Source: CAYFPS01 sp964345075
GTDB taxonomy: Bacteria > CAIWAD01
Assembly (NCBI GenBank): GCA_964345075.1
Contig: CAYFPS010000009.1
Span: 1 to 64,000 of the forward strand
DNA: 64,000 nt
Direction: 5' to 3'
The translations under genes were made by a program, and so were the position numbers. Position 1 is the stretch's first letter; every line of letters begins with the position of its first letter. The notes under the pieces were generated by a model. That model was given only the letters and a program-made list of their open reading frames with translations, did not search any database and was not told where the DNA came from. Of this stretch, positions 1 to 8,274 are shown piece by piece.

Positions 1-994
1 TCTTCGTCTTTAGCTCACGGGTCATCAGGCGCTCAACTTCCGCAGCGGCGCTCCGCCCCCCGAAAAGCACGCGATAGACCGATTCCGTAATCGGCATTTC
101 AACTTTTTCGCGCATGGCCAGCCGCCAGGCGCTTTCCGTGGTGCGAACGCCTTCGGCCACCATGTTCATGCCAGCCAGCACTTGTTCCAGGCTGCGGCCC
201 TTGCCAATCTCTTCGCCCACATAGCGATTACGGCTGTGGCGGCTGGAACAGGTCGTGATCAGATCACCCATGCCGGAAAGGCCCCAGAAGGTTTCGTAGC
301 GGCCACCAAGGGCCGTTCCCAGCCTGGCCATTTCCACCATGCCGCGTGTCATCAAAGCGCCCTTGGTGTTGTCGCCAAAACCCAGGCCGTCACACATGCC
401 AGCAGCCAGCGCGATCACATTTTTCAGGCTGCCGCCCAGCTCCACACCCATCAGGTCATCGTTGGCATAAACACGGAAGCGTTCGGTCGAGAAGACTTCC
501 TGTGCTTCCCGTGCACTTTCCACATCGGTTGATGCGGCCACTACGGCCGTGGGCACCGCGCGGCTGACTTCTTCTGCATGACTGGGTCCTGAAAGGCAGA
601 CATAGCGCGCTGGATTGTGGTCAGGCAGGCAGGCCGCGCAGACTTCGCTCATGGTCTTAAGCTCGTCCTGATCAATTCCCTTGGCCACGTCGACCAGCAA
701 TGTATCACGGCCGATGCCCGCGCCATGCTTTAACAGAAAAGGCTTCAGGCCATGACTTGGAACCGCCAGAAGAACAAGTTCGGCGGCGTCAAGGGCCTCG
801 AGCGGATCTTCGAAGACCGCTACTTCCTTCGGCAGCTGCGATCCCGGAAGATTTGGTATCTCACGCGCCGGGGCATTGAGAGCCCTGACCACACGGGGAT
901 CGTAATCCCACATGCTGATCCGGTAGCCCTTGCCGGCCAGAAGCAGGGCAAGCGCACTGCCCCAGGTCCCTGCGCCAATCACACTGATTTTCAT
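1..994 (-). CDS. gpsA: NAD(P)H-dependent glycerol-3-phosphate dehydrogenase (3' end cut by window edge)
   Basis: This cytoplasmic enzyme reduces dihydroxyacetone phosphate to sn-glycerol 3-phosphate, the backbone for phospholipids. The N-terminus shows the Rossmann motif GAGTWG (residues 7-12). Further in are LLAVPSH, DVAKGID, the SGPSHAEEV substrate loop, GSLKNV with the catalytic lysine, and GLSGMGDL. The frame stays open to base 1 and ends LMTRELKTK, which is close to the usual C-terminus of the family, so only a few residues should be missing. The ATG overlaps the stop of plsY by four bases (ATGA), so the two genes for making and acylating glycerol 3-phosphate are probably translationally coupled. 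Identity is secure. Confidence 0.95.
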   Translation of the reverse strand, partial: MKISVIGAGTWGSALALLLAGKGYRISMWDYDPRVVRALNAPAREIPNLPGSQLPKEVAVFEDPLEALDAAELVLLAVPSHGLKPFLLKHGAGIGRDTLLVDVAKGIDQDELKTMSEVCAACLPDHNPARYVCLSGPSHAEEVSRAVPTAVVAASTDVESAREAQEVFSTERFRVYANDDLMGVELGGSLKNVIALAAGMCDGLGFGDNTKGALMTRGMVEMARLGTALGGRYETFWGLSGMGDLITTCSSRHSRNRYVGEEIGKGRSLEQVLAGMNMVAEGVRTTESAWRLAMREKVEMPITESVYRVLFGGRSAAAEVERLMTRELKTK

Positions 995-1608
995 TTCCTG
1001 ATCCGCCACGTTCGTGGTGCAGGCGGCTCCGTGCCGCCAAGCATTCGCTTGATGTTTGACCAATGAAAGAAAACGAGCAGCAGGACGATCACACCCAGCT
1101 GCATCAGTTCAACTGTTCCTGCTAAAATGCCAACCGAGACCAGCGCAAGCAGCGCCCCCAACAAAGTTACTAGCGACATGGGTCGCCCCGTTAACAGTAG
1201 CGTGCCCGCGCCAGCCAGGGCAATCAGGGCCGATGGCCAGTGAATGGCGAAGAGCATGCCCAGACTGGCGGCCACGCCCTTTCCCCCCGCGTCCCCCCAG
1301 AAGGGTCGTCTGGTGAAATAGAGCAGCCCGATGATCAGGGCCAGACGCTGATTGAGGCAGCCTCCCGGGCAGAAAATATCCGTAGCCCAAAGGAGCGCCC
1401 AACCTTTGATGGCCTCCAGGCAAATGACCGGCAAGGCAACTCGCCAGCCGGCAAGCCTGGCCAGATTGGTAGCGCCCAGGTTTCCGCTTGCTTCGCCCTT
1501 CAGATCAAGGCCCAATCGTCGTGATACAAGCCACGCGAAATTCAGGTTGCCCGCAGCCACAGCTGCCAGCACTGGAAGGAATTGACACGCGATGCTGTGA
1601 AGATCCAT
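991..1608 (-). CDS. plsY: glycerol-3-phosphate acyltransferase PlsY
   Basis: This polytopic inner-membrane enzyme transfers an acyl group from acyl-phosphate to glycerol 3-phosphate, the first step of phosphatidic acid synthesis in most bacteria. The protein has 205 residues with about five hydrophobic segments. It carries the family motifs SGNLGATN (about residues 41-48) and GDAGGKGVAASLG (about residues 105-117), both part of the acyl-phosphate and G3P binding loops. Its stop overlaps the start of gpsA, which makes its substrate. Upstream, a hairpin separates it from recA. Length and motifs fit PlsY well. Confidence 0.95.
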   Translation of the reverse strand: MDLHSIACQFLPVLAAVAAGNLNFAWLVSRRLGLDLKGEASGNLGATNLARLAGWRVALPVICLEAIKGWALLWATDIFCPGGCLNQRLALIIGLLYFTRRPFWGDAGGKGVAASLGMLFAIHWPSALIALAGAGTLLLTGRPMSLVTLLGALLALVSVGILAGTVELMQLGVIVLLLVFFHWSNIKRMLGGTEPPAPRTWRIRK

Positions 1609-1618
1609 CAGCTACCTG

Positions 1619-1647
1619 AAAAGGGGCGTGCCCGTGGGACACGCCCC
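1619..1647 (-). terminator. probable rho-independent terminator after recA
   Basis: Read on the minus strand, GGGGCGTG and CACGCCCC form an eight-base-pair GC stem with a nine-base loop, followed by TTTT. It lies 13 bases after the recA stop and just before plsY. The U-tract is short, so read-through into plsY-gpsA is likely. Confidence 0.6.
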
Positions 1648-1659
1648 CTGCTGCCTTCG

Positions 1660-2730
1660 TTACTCGGCTGCCTTTTCGCCCTTTGCCGCCTTGGCCGGCT
1701 TGGAGCTGCCGCCTTCCGAGGGAGCCAGTGCCGGCAGACCCATCTTCTCGCGGATTTTGCCCTCGATTTCATCCTTCAGCTCGGGACGCTCCTTGAGCAG
1801 GGTTTTGACATTGTCCCGGCCCTGACCAAGTCGCTCATCGCCATAACTGAACCAGGTGCCCGATCGGCTGATGATGTCCATTTCCAGCCCAAGATCGATG
1901 ATCTCGCCGGTCTTGGAAATGCCTTCGCCAAAGGCAATATCGAACTCGGCTTCACGGAAGGGTGGAGCCAGCTTGTTCTTGACAACCTTGACGCGGGTGC
2001 GATTGCCTACGGCTTCCTGCCCCGTCTTGACCGTTCCGATGCGGCGAATGTCCAGACGCACGCTGCTGTAGAACTTGAGCGCGTTACCGCCGGTGGTTGT
2101 CTCCGGATTGCCGAACATCACACCAATCTTCATGCGGATCTGATTGATGAAGATCAGACAGGTGCGGCTTTTGGAGACGCTGGCTGTCAACTTGCGCATG
2201 GCCTGGCTCATCAGGCGGGCCTGCGTTCCCACATGGTAATCGCCCATCTCGCCTTCAATTTCCGCCTTGGGAACCAGCGCGGCGACTGAGTCAACCACCA
2301 CAATGTCCAGCGCATTGGAGCGAATCAGCTTGTCGGCGATGGCCAGAGCCTGCTCACCATAATCAGGCTGGCTGACCAGCAGGTTGTCCGTGTCCACACC
2401 CAGCTTCTTGGCATAGATGGGATCCAGCGCGTGTTCTGCGTCGATAAAGGCGCAAAGACCACCCGTACGCTGAGCTTCGGCCACCACATGAAGGGTCATG
2501 GTCGTCTTGCCCGAGCTTTCCGGGCCGTAGATTTCCACAATTCGCCCGCGCGGTACACCGCCAATGCCCAGCGCGCGATCCAGCATCAGCGAGCCGGTGC
2601 TGATCGTGGCCACATCGATCAGGGCGCCCTCATCGCCAAGGCGCATGATGCTGCCCTTGCCGAATTCCTTGTCAATCTGCCCCAGCGCCTGCTCGAGCAG
2701 CTTCTGGCGATCGTCCTTGCTTCCAGCCAT
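1660..2730 (-). CDS. recA: recombinase RecA
   Basis: RecA forms filaments on single-stranded DNA, drives strand exchange and triggers LexA cleavage. The 356-residue protein has the Walker A motif GPESSGKT (about residues 69-76), the FIDAEHALDP segment, the LVVDSVAALVP-like Walker B region, the L2 loop NPETTTGG and an acidic, alanine-rich C-terminal tail. A GAGG Shine-Dalgarno sequence precedes the ATG. It lies 30 bases downstream of thpR in the order cinA-thpR-recA, a grouping also known from other bacteria where cinA and recA are co-transcribed. No clear LexA box is visible in the short gap, so SOS control, if any, must act at an upstream promoter. Confidence 0.98.
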   Translation of the reverse strand: MAGSKDDRQKLLEQALGQIDKEFGKGSIMRLGDEGALIDVATISTGSLMLDRALGIGGVPRGRIVEIYGPESSGKTTMTLHVVAEAQRTGGLCAFIDAEHALDPIYAKKLGVDTDNLLVSQPDYGEQALAIADKLIRSNALDIVVVDSVAALVPKAEIEGEMGDYHVGTQARLMSQAMRKLTASVSKSRTCLIFINQIRMKIGVMFGNPETTTGGNALKFYSSVRLDIRRIGTVKTGQEAVGNRTRVKVVKNKLAPPFREAEFDIAFGEGISKTGEIIDLGLEMDIISRSGTWFSYGDERLGQGRDNVKTLLKERPELKDEIEGKIREKMGLPALAPSEGGSSKPAKAAKGEKAAE

Positions 2731-2760
2731 GTCAACCTCTTCTATTCGATTGCTTGTTTC

Positions 2761-3312
2761 TCATTCACACAATGTATGTCGGGTCAGGACATTGTATTCC
2801 GGTCCAGTTTTCTTCAGGCGACTCTCTAAGAGGAGCACGCTATCCAGGCGGCATTCCACCGGTAGTGGCGAGTGCGCCATGTGCCTGGCCGCCAGATCAG
2901 GCAGGCAGCTCTTGACCCTGCCCAGAGTCAGGTGCGGGCGAAAGGCGTGCTCGGCAGCATCAAAGCCCAGGCCATGCAAGCCCTTCTCCAGTTGTGAAAC
3001 AAACTCACGCAGGGGCTGCATGCGCCCTTTAAGACCCACCCAGAGGACACGCGGCTTTTCTCCCGGGCCGAAGATGCCGGCAGAGCCAAGCTCAAATGAA
3101 AAGGCTCGTTGTCGTTCTGTCAGGTTCTCAAGCAGCGAGTCCAGCTCGGATACTCGGCACTCTTCCACTTCGCCCAGAAAACGCAGGGTCAGGTGCAGGT
3201 TTTCGCGCTTGACCCAGTTGATTGTATCACGACGGCTCTTCAGCTGCTCCTGCGTCAGCATCAACTCGTTCAGCGCCGCCTCAGGCAGCGGGCAGGCGAA
3301 AAAACATCTCAT
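2761..3312 (-). CDS. thpR: RNA 2',3'-cyclic phosphodiesterase (LigT/ThpR family)
   Basis: This is a 2H phosphoesterase family protein that opens 2',3'-cyclic phosphate RNA ends. The two signature HxTx motifs are visible as HLTL in HLTLRFLG and HLTL in HLTLGRVK, about 87 residues apart, which is the normal spacing. The start at 3312 is chosen because its ATG overlaps the cinA stop as ATGA and gives the typical N-terminus MRCFFACPLP; a start six codons earlier would also be possible. It sits between cinA and recA in one operon. The physiological role of the family is uncertain; the fold assignment is solid. Confidence 0.88.
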   Translation of the reverse strand: MRCFFACPLPEAALNELMLTQEQLKSRRDTINWVKRENLHLTLRFLGEVEECRVSELDSLLENLTERQRAFSFELGSAGIFGPGEKPRVLWVGLKGRMQPLREFVSQLEKGLHGLGFDAAEHAFRPHLTLGRVKSCLPDLAARHMAHSPLPVECRLDSVLLLESRLKKTGPEYNVLTRHTLCE

Positions 3313-4574
3313 TGGCAACCTGTCATGCATTCGTAAAGGAAGACCCAGGCCTGTGCGGCCGATCGCAGACGAATCTGTTCGCGATTTCCGCGCAGGTTCA
3401 GCCGCCGCGCGAAGGTCTGTCCAGTTCCATCGGCGACACCCAGCCAGATAGTGCCTACCGGCTTTTCAGCTGTGCCACCCTCCGGCCCGGCAATTCCGCT
3501 GATGGAAAGCGCCCAGTCAGCCTTCAGGCCTTCCTTTGCTCCGCTGGCCATCTGCCTGACGCACGTTTCGCTGACGGCGCCACCCAGCCTCAGGGTCTCG
3601 TGTGATACACCCAGCAGCTCTTCCTTGACTTCATTTTCGTAGGCGACAATTCCACCGGGAAAGACCCTGCTCACCCCTGGAAGATCGGTCAACTGTCTGG
3701 CCAGCATGCCGCCGGTGCAGGATTCAGCCAGTGCCAGTCGCTCGCCTCTTTCCACAAGCAGCGTAAAGACCTTTTCAACCAGCGGGCGATCATCTTCACA
3801 AAGCAGATGCTTGCCCAGGCGCGGCAGAACAAATTCCCTGACAGCCTCCCTGCGCCGGTTCAGCTCATCTTCCGAGGCTGCTTCCAGTTTCACCCTGAGC
3901 AGCACGCCATCGGGATTGGGATAGAAACCCAGCTGCCCCAGGGCTTCCAGCTCAGCCAGCGGCTGCAGCATTTCGTGCATGTTGGCCTCCGGCAGGCGGC
4001 GCGTGCGAAAGGCCAGTTTGCAGCTGAAAGCGGGTGGCGGCGCCAGCTGACTTAGCAAGTCATTCAGCGGGCCATTGGCGATATGGCGCATTTCCGTGGG
4101 GACGCCTGGCAGCGCGATCCAGCGCTTCAGGCCCTTTTCAAAGACCAGACCACTGGCAGTGCCGACTTCGTTTTTAAGGCTCAGGCCCGGCACCGGATGC
4201 AGCGCCTGACTGCGATTGACCTCTTTGGGCCTGCGTCCTCTGGCCGCAAACCAGGCCGATAGCTCACTCCAGCGCGCCTCGTCAAAGATCAGCTCTGCCC
4301 CAAAAGCCCCGGCCAGTACCTGCCGCGTGCGATCATCCACCGTAGGCCCCAGACCACCGGTGCTGATCACCAGATCGACGGGAGAATCAGCAGCCAGCAA
4401 ATCAGCGACTTCTGCCTTCAGACTTTCCTCGCGATCACGCACCACCCGCGCCTCGTCCACCTGAAAACCACGCTGGTTCAGATAGTCGATCAACTCGGCG
4501 GTATTTGTATCACGGGTGTGCCCGTCAAGCAGTTCATCCCCGATGGCGACAAGCCTGATCAGCTTTCTTACCAC
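3309..4574 (-). CDS. cinA: CinA-like protein: MoeA/Mog-type domain plus nicotinamide-nucleotide amidase
   Basis: CinA proteins join an N-terminal molybdopterin-binding-like (COG1058) domain, containing STGGLGPTVDD at about residue 75, to a C-terminal PncC domain that deamidates nicotinamide mononucleotide. The latter is marked by LALAESCTGGMLARQL and FPGGIVAYENEVK. The GTG at 4574 is chosen over an ATG 33 bases upstream. It has an AAGGAG Shine-Dalgarno eight bases before it and gives the normal start VVRKLIRLVAIGDELL, with no extra leader. The gene heads the cinA-thpR-recA run. The name reflects competence induction in some bacteria; that role is not shown here, though the over-represented octamer in this region makes the question relevant. 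Confidence 0.93.
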   Translation of the reverse strand: MVRKLIRLVAIGDELLDGHTRDTNTAELIDYLNQRGFQVDEARVVRDREESLKAEVADLLAADSPVDLVISTGGLGPTVDDRTRQVLAGAFGAELIFDEARWSELSAWFAARGRRPKEVNRSQALHPVPGLSLKNEVGTASGLVFEKGLKRWIALPGVPTEMRHIANGPLNDLLSQLAPPPAFSCKLAFRTRRLPEANMHEMLQPLAELEALGQLGFYPNPDGVLLRVKLEAASEDELNRRREAVREFVLPRLGKHLLCEDDRPLVEKVFTLLVERGERLALAESCTGGMLARQLTDLPGVSRVFPGGIVAYENEVKEELLGVSHETLRLGGAVSETCVRQMASGAKEGLKADWALSISGIAGPEGGTAEKPVGTIWLGVADGTGQTFARRLNLRGNREQIRLRSAAQAWVFLYECMTGCQ

Positions 4575-4652
4575 GCAGCAGGCTCCTTCGATCCGGCCAA
4601 AAGGCAACTCTTCCTGAAAAAGATGAATTGTGTCACGAATCTCTACCTCTGC

Positions 4653-5114
4653 CTAGAGTGTCAGGCCGATAAGACGAAGAGCCAGGATCAGCAGTCCGGC
4701 GAAAAGCCCTGCGAGCAGATCGTCAAACATTACGCCCCAGGCGCCAGGCAGCTGCTGCAGCTTGTCCACGGGGCCCGGCTTCCAGATGTCGAAAAGCCGG
4801 AAGAGCAGGAAAGCGACCAGCCAGCCCACCCATGTTGTCGGCTGCGCGACCAGCAGCGTGATCCATTGCCCGGCGACTTCATCGATCACCACTTTGCCCG
4901 GATCGTGACCCCAGGCGCGCTCGCCTTCTGCGCAGGCCAGCAGTCCTCCCCCAATCAGCAACAGGCTCAGCAGAATCATCAGCCAGACCTGCATCTGGGT
5001 AGAGCCGGCCAGCAGCCAGACAGGAAATGCCAGCAGACTGCCCACGGTTCCGGGTGCAACGGGCGCATAGCCAGTACCAAGGCCGGCAGCGATCAGTCGC
5101 AACAGGGCTCTCAT
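4653..5114 (-). CDS. pgpA: phosphatidylglycerophosphatase A
   Basis: This inner-membrane phosphatase turns phosphatidylglycerophosphate into phosphatidylglycerol. The sequence has the family start GTGYAPVAPGTVGS, several membrane segments and the conserved KVVIDEVAGQW motif that carries catalytic acidic residues. The ATG at 5114 is preferred to one nine codons upstream because it overlaps the pgsA stop as ATGA. PgsA makes the substrate of this enzyme, so the pair forms a short pathway unit coupled in translation. Confidence 0.93.
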   Translation of the reverse strand: MRALLRLIAAGLGTGYAPVAPGTVGSLLAFPVWLLAGSTQMQVWLMILLSLLLIGGGLLACAEGERAWGHDPGKVVIDEVAGQWITLLVAQPTTWVGWLVAFLLFRLFDIWKPGPVDKLQQLPGAWGVMFDDLLAGLFAGLLILALRLIGLTL

Positions 5115-5830
5115 GCAGGGTCTTCCTTTCTTCCACGCCACACGCGGAATTGTCTTCGCTGTCTGGCTTCCTGCCGGCGGCGTCTTCTCTCACGCGCCTG
5201 TTCACGGGCACGGGCTCTGGCGGCGCGCAGCTCGTGACGATGCCGGGGATAGCGCAAAATGTAGATGCTGAAGGTGATCAGCGTGAGCAGGGTCGAAAGC
5301 AGAAAGCCAAATGAGATGAAGGGCAGGATGCCGTCCCAGCCCATCATGCGGTGCAGCCAGGCTGGCGAGATCTGCAGGTTCTCCATCACGTTCAGCCGAA
5401 ACAGCGCCAGCAGAATCGTGACGAACTGCACGCTTGTTTTCAGCTTGCCCACAAAACTGAAGGAAAGCGCCAGCCCGCGATAGAGGCTGATCGCCGACAT
5501 GACCAGAATGCCCAGTTCCGCCAGGCCCATCACCAGAATGCAGGTAACGGCCACCGGCACCTGCTCGGCAAGATCACCGCGCATGATCAGTGATACAAAA
5601 AGACTGATGCTTAAAAGCTTGTCGGCCAGCGGGTCGGCAAACTCGCCGAACTCGCTTTCCTGCTGAAGCCAGCGCGCCAGAAAGCCATCCAGCCAGTCGG
5701 TGATACTGGCGGCAAGAAAGAGCATGGTGGCAACCAGATGCAGGGCCGTGACATCGCTGAAGAAAAGGATGAGGAAAACTGGCACAAGGGCCAGGCGAAG
5801 CAGGGTCAGGAAATTGGGAATGGTGAACAC
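5111..5830 (-). CDS. pgsA: CDP-diacylglycerol--glycerol-3-phosphate 3-phosphatidyltransferase
   Basis: This membrane enzyme makes phosphatidylglycerophosphate from CDP-diacylglycerol and glycerol 3-phosphate. It shows the CDP-alcohol phosphatidyltransferase signature DG-x2-AR-x8-G-x3-D-x3-D, seen as DGFLAR followed by GEFADPLADK. Hydrophobic segments run through the first 200 residues. The C-terminus is an unusually long arginine-rich tail (about residues 205-235) likely to lie in the cytoplasm. The start codon is GTG with a GAGGAG Shine-Dalgarno sequence; it begins one base after the recR stop. PgpA follows with an ATGA overlap. Confidence 0.93.
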   Translation of the reverse strand: MFTIPNFLTLLRLALVPVFLILFFSDVTALHLVATMLFLAASITDWLDGFLARWLQQESEFGEFADPLADKLLSISLFVSLIMRGDLAEQVPVAVTCILVMGLAELGILVMSAISLYRGLALSFSFVGKLKTSVQFVTILLALFRLNVMENLQISPAWLHRMMGWDGILPFISFGFLLSTLLTLITFSIYILRYPRHRHELRAARARAREQARERRRRRQEARQRRQFRVWRGRKEDPA

Positions 5831-5831
5831 C

Positions 5832-6443
5832 CTAGCTCCTCAAGGATTCCCGTGCGCCCAGTGCGCGACCCAGTGTCAGTTGATCAAGGAAGTCCAGACT
5901 GCCGCCCATGGGAATACCGCGGGCCAGTCGAGTGATGTTCAGCTCGCCTGCTGCTTCAAACTGCCGCTGCAGATAGAGCATGGTGGCATCGCCTTCCACC
6001 GTGGAATTCAGCGCAAGGATCACTTCCCTTACGCCACCGGCCTCCACGCGCTTCAGAAGACCATGAATGCGCAGGTCTTCCGGTCCGATGCGGTCAAGCG
6101 GACTCAAGACACCACCCAGCACGTGATACAAACCGCGAAACTCGGCCGAGCGCTCGATGGCCAGCAGGTCGCCCAACTGCTCCACGACACAGATGGTGGA
6201 AGCATCCCGACCGGGGCTTTGACAGATCACACAGAGCTCGTCTTCACTGACATTGCCGCACTGTTCGCAGAATCGGCTCTTCTCTGCCACCACTTCCAGC
6301 ACATGGGCCAATTCGCGCATTTCCTGCGGACCCTTGGCCAATAGATGCATACCCAGCCGCATGGCCGTCTTGCGCCCGATCCCCGGCCACTTGCCAAGTT
6401 CCGTAATCAGACGCTCAAGACTGGGTGGAAGATGCGGGTTCAT
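5832..6443 (-). CDS. recR: recombination mediator protein RecR
   Basis: RecR acts with RecO/RecF to load RecA at single-strand gaps. The 203-residue protein has a helix-hairpin-helix region (LGKWPGIGRKTAMRLG), the four-cysteine zinc finger CEQCGNVSEDELCVIC (about residues 57-72) and a Toprim domain starting at TICVVEQLGDLLAIE. Length is standard. It lies downstream of dnaX as in many bacteria, but the ybaB/ebfC gene that often sits between the two is missing. The 107-base gap instead holds short heptamer repeats. Confidence 0.96.
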   Translation of the reverse strand: MNPHLPPSLERLITELGKWPGIGRKTAMRLGMHLLAKGPQEMRELAHVLEVVAEKSRFCEQCGNVSEDELCVICQSPGRDASTICVVEQLGDLLAIERSAEFRGLYHVLGGVLSPLDRIGPEDLRIHGLLKRVEAGGVREVILALNSTVEGDATMLYLQRQFEAAGELNITRLARGIPMGGSLDFLDQLTLGRALGARESLRS

Positions 6444-6511
6444 TCACGGGCCTTTTCACTTGGGTGGACCATGCGGAAATAAGTGGTCCGTCTTCAATCA
6501 TCTTTTCTTCC

Positions 6512-6546
6512 GCCATTCGCCATTCATCATTCGTCATTCGTCATTT
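6512..6546. repeat. five tandem degenerate heptamers between dnaX and recR
   Basis: Five consecutive seven-base units of the form (G/A)(C/T)CATT(C/T) follow each other exactly in the dnaX-recR gap, where ybaB is usually found. No open frame of interest crosses it. It may be a small slipped-strand repeat or a remnant of a lost gene. Confidence 0.5.
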
Positions 6547-6550
6547 CTTC

Positions 6551-7081
6551 TTACCCCTTCAACAACCTTCCGCCCATCCGCTTGTAAAGCTCGTCCAGCA
6601 GCGGCAGATCCTGTTTCAGCTCCTCAAACCTGCTGGCCGAATCCAGATGTGCATGAACGATGCCCTGAATGAGTTCACTGGCTTCGAGGGCAGCCTCTTC
6701 CCAGACGATCTCAAGGGGCTGACCAAGCTCCTGCTGAAAGAGACCGGCCAGCGAGGCACTTTGGCTACGTAGTTTGCTCTGCAGAAATTCTTCTTTGAGT
6801 TCGCCTTTCAGCACAAGTTGCCTTCCTGTGATACGAACGGGCGCGTAGCGCTGCAGGCTTTCCAGGAGCAGCGGATGCTGATCTTCAACCCGCTTGAGCA
6901 GATTGGGCCAGGCAGTCCGGACCCTGTCGATTTCAAGGGGAGCCGCGACCTCGGTAGTGGCAGGCTTTGGTCGTGATACTTCCGGCACAGGCTGTGGACT
7001 GGCTACAGGAGCGGAATAAATGGGTTCTGGGGCTGCGGCGCGTGTTACAGGTTGAGCTTCAGCTCTCTGAGATATGGAGTT
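6551..7081 (-). CDS. dnaX: DnaX tau-specific C-terminal segment, read after a -1 shift
   Basis: This frame is open without a stop from the A9 run at 7080-7088 to the TAA at 6551. Read from the AAC codon at 7081 it gives 176 residues. A GTG at 6988 could also serve as an isolated start. The first 45 residues are a Pro/Ala-rich linker (QPVTRAAAPEP...), as in tau proteins. The rest (TAWPNLLKRVEDQHP..., with LVLKGELKEEFLQSKL) resembles the tau C-terminal domains that contact polymerase alpha and DnaB. It is in the -1 frame relative to the gamma-length product, exactly what a -1 ribosomal slip, or one extra A added by RNA polymerase, would require. Full-length tau would be about 564 residues. An independent gene is the less likely alternative. 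Confidence 0.82.
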   Translation of the reverse strand, partial: NSISQRAEAQPVTRAAAPEPIYSAPVASPQPVPEVSRPKPATTEVAAPLEIDRVRTAWPNLLKRVEDQHPLLLESLQRYAPVRITGRQLVLKGELKEEFLQSKLRSQSASLAGLFQQELGQPLEIVWEEAALEASELIQGIVHAHLDSASRFEELKQDLPLLDELYKRMGGRLLKG

Positions 7082-8244
7082 TTTTTTTCCTGCTGAGCCG
7101 GGCTCGATTCCAGCGGCACGCCCGCCAGCAGACGCGTCAACTCGCTTACATCCACGCTTCTTTCCATGCGTGCGAGTCTTAGCAGGACAAGCTCAAAACG
7201 CAGCCGGGGGTGGCTGCCACGGCGAATCAGGTCCATCTGGCTGCCCAGCAGGTTCAGCATTCGCAGCAGGTCTTCCTCGCTGAAAGTGCCCGACCAGGCT
7301 TTGAAATCCTCCAGTAGCTCGGCGGGGAGTTCGTCTTCCATGGAAGCTGGGTCAATCCCCAGTACAAGCAGCTGCCTTAGACTGTCAGCCACCTGCAGCA
7401 GGAATTCGCCCGCGTCGGCGCCTTCGCTGGCCAGATCCCGCGCCAGCCGAAAGACACCGGCGCTGTCCTTTTCACGCATGCAGCGAAAGAGCTCAAAGAC
7501 GCGATCCTGTGATACAAGACCCAGCGCGTGTACGACTTCATCGTGCTGAATGCTGCCCTCGGAGAAACTCATCACCTGATCAAGCAGTGACTGGGCATCG
7601 CGCATGCCGCCATCGGCGCGGCGGGCGATCAGGGCCAGTGTGCGGGCTTCGATGGTCATGCCTTCGGCCTCGCAGACACGGGCCAGGCTTTCCTCGATTT
7701 CCCTGTGTGACAGCCGTTTGAAATCGAAGCGCTGGCAGCGGCTCAGAACCGTCAGCGGCAGCTTGTGCAGCTCGGTTGTGGCAAAGATGAAGACCGTATT
7801 GGGCGGAGGCTCTTCCAGCGTTTTCAACAGCGCATTGAAGGCGCTGGTGGAAAGCATGTGCACTTCGTCAATGATGTAGACCTTCCAGCGGAACTCGCTT
7901 GGCCCATACTTGACATTGCTCCGTAGCTCGCGCACATCGTTGACCGAGTTGTTGCTGGCGCCGTCAATCTCGATCACGTCAAAATTGCTGCCACCCTGAA
8001 TCTCGCTGCAGGAGCGGCATGAACCGCAAGGATCGCCGGTTGGACCCTTTTCGCAGTTGAGGCTTTTGGCCAGGATGCGGGCGATGGAAGTCTTGCCCAC
8101 TCCGCGCGGTCCGGCAAAAACATATGCGTGAGCAATGCGCCCCTGACGAATGGCATTGTCCAGGGTGCGAACCACATGCTGCTGGCCGATGACTTCCTTG
8201 AAGGACTGGGGACGCCATTTTCGGGCCAGAACGAGATAGGACAT
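7045..8244 (-). CDS. dnaX: DNA polymerase III clamp-loader subunit gamma (DnaX, in-frame product)
   Basis: DnaX is the ATPase of the replicative clamp loader. The 399-residue in-frame product has Walker A GPRGVGKTS (about residues 44-52), a zinc-binding module (C-x8-C-x2-C-x2-C around residues 64-78), the DEVHMLS Walker B segment and the SRCQRFDFK sensor motif. It ends TPYLRELKLNL eleven codons after an A9 run, so it corresponds to the short gamma form known from E. coli and Thermus. The start is ATG with a GGAG Shine-Dalgarno sequence. The SRP RNA gene lies directly upstream on the same strand, a common arrangement. Confidence 0.96.
   Translation of the reverse strand: MSYLVLARKWRPQSFKEVIGQQHVVRTLDNAIRQGRIAHAYVFAGPRGVGKTSIARILAKSLNCEKGPTGDPCGSCRSCSEIQGGSNFDVIEIDGASNNSVNDVRELRSNVKYGPSEFRWKVYIIDEVHMLSTSAFNALLKTLEEPPPNTVFIFATTELHKLPLTVLSRCQRFDFKRLSHREIEESLARVCEAEGMTIEARTLALIARRADGGMRDAQSLLDQVMSFSEGSIQHDEVVHALGLVSQDRVFELFRCMREKDSAGVFRLARDLASEGADAGEFLLQVADSLRQLLVLGIDPASMEDELPAELLEDFKAWSGTFSEEDLLRMLNLLGSQMDLIRRGSHPRLRFELVLLRLARMERSVDVSELTRLLAGVPLESSPAQQEKKTPYLRELKLNL
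7080..7088 (-). other. A9 slippery site for dnaX recoding
   Basis: On the minus strand the run reads GG followed by nine A and CTCC. In the dnaX frame this is GAA AAA AAA ACT, which contains the slippery heptamer A-AAA-AAA. A small GAGC/GCTC hairpin starts 15-20 bases downstream. Homopolymers of nine A also promote transcriptional slippage, as shown for Thermus dnaX. Which mechanism acts cannot be decided from sequence. Confidence 0.8.
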
Positions 8245-8274
8245 GAATTCTCCGGATTCCGCGACAAATAAAAA

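Noticed and set aside
2731..2760. LexA box directly upstream of recA
   Set aside because: The 30-base gap has no CTG-N10-CAG or GAAC-N4-GTTC pattern.
6551..6988. Independent small gene starting at GTG 6988
   Set aside because: The frame continues upstream without a stop to the A9 run of dnaX and its sequence fits a tau C-terminus, so recoding is the better explanation.
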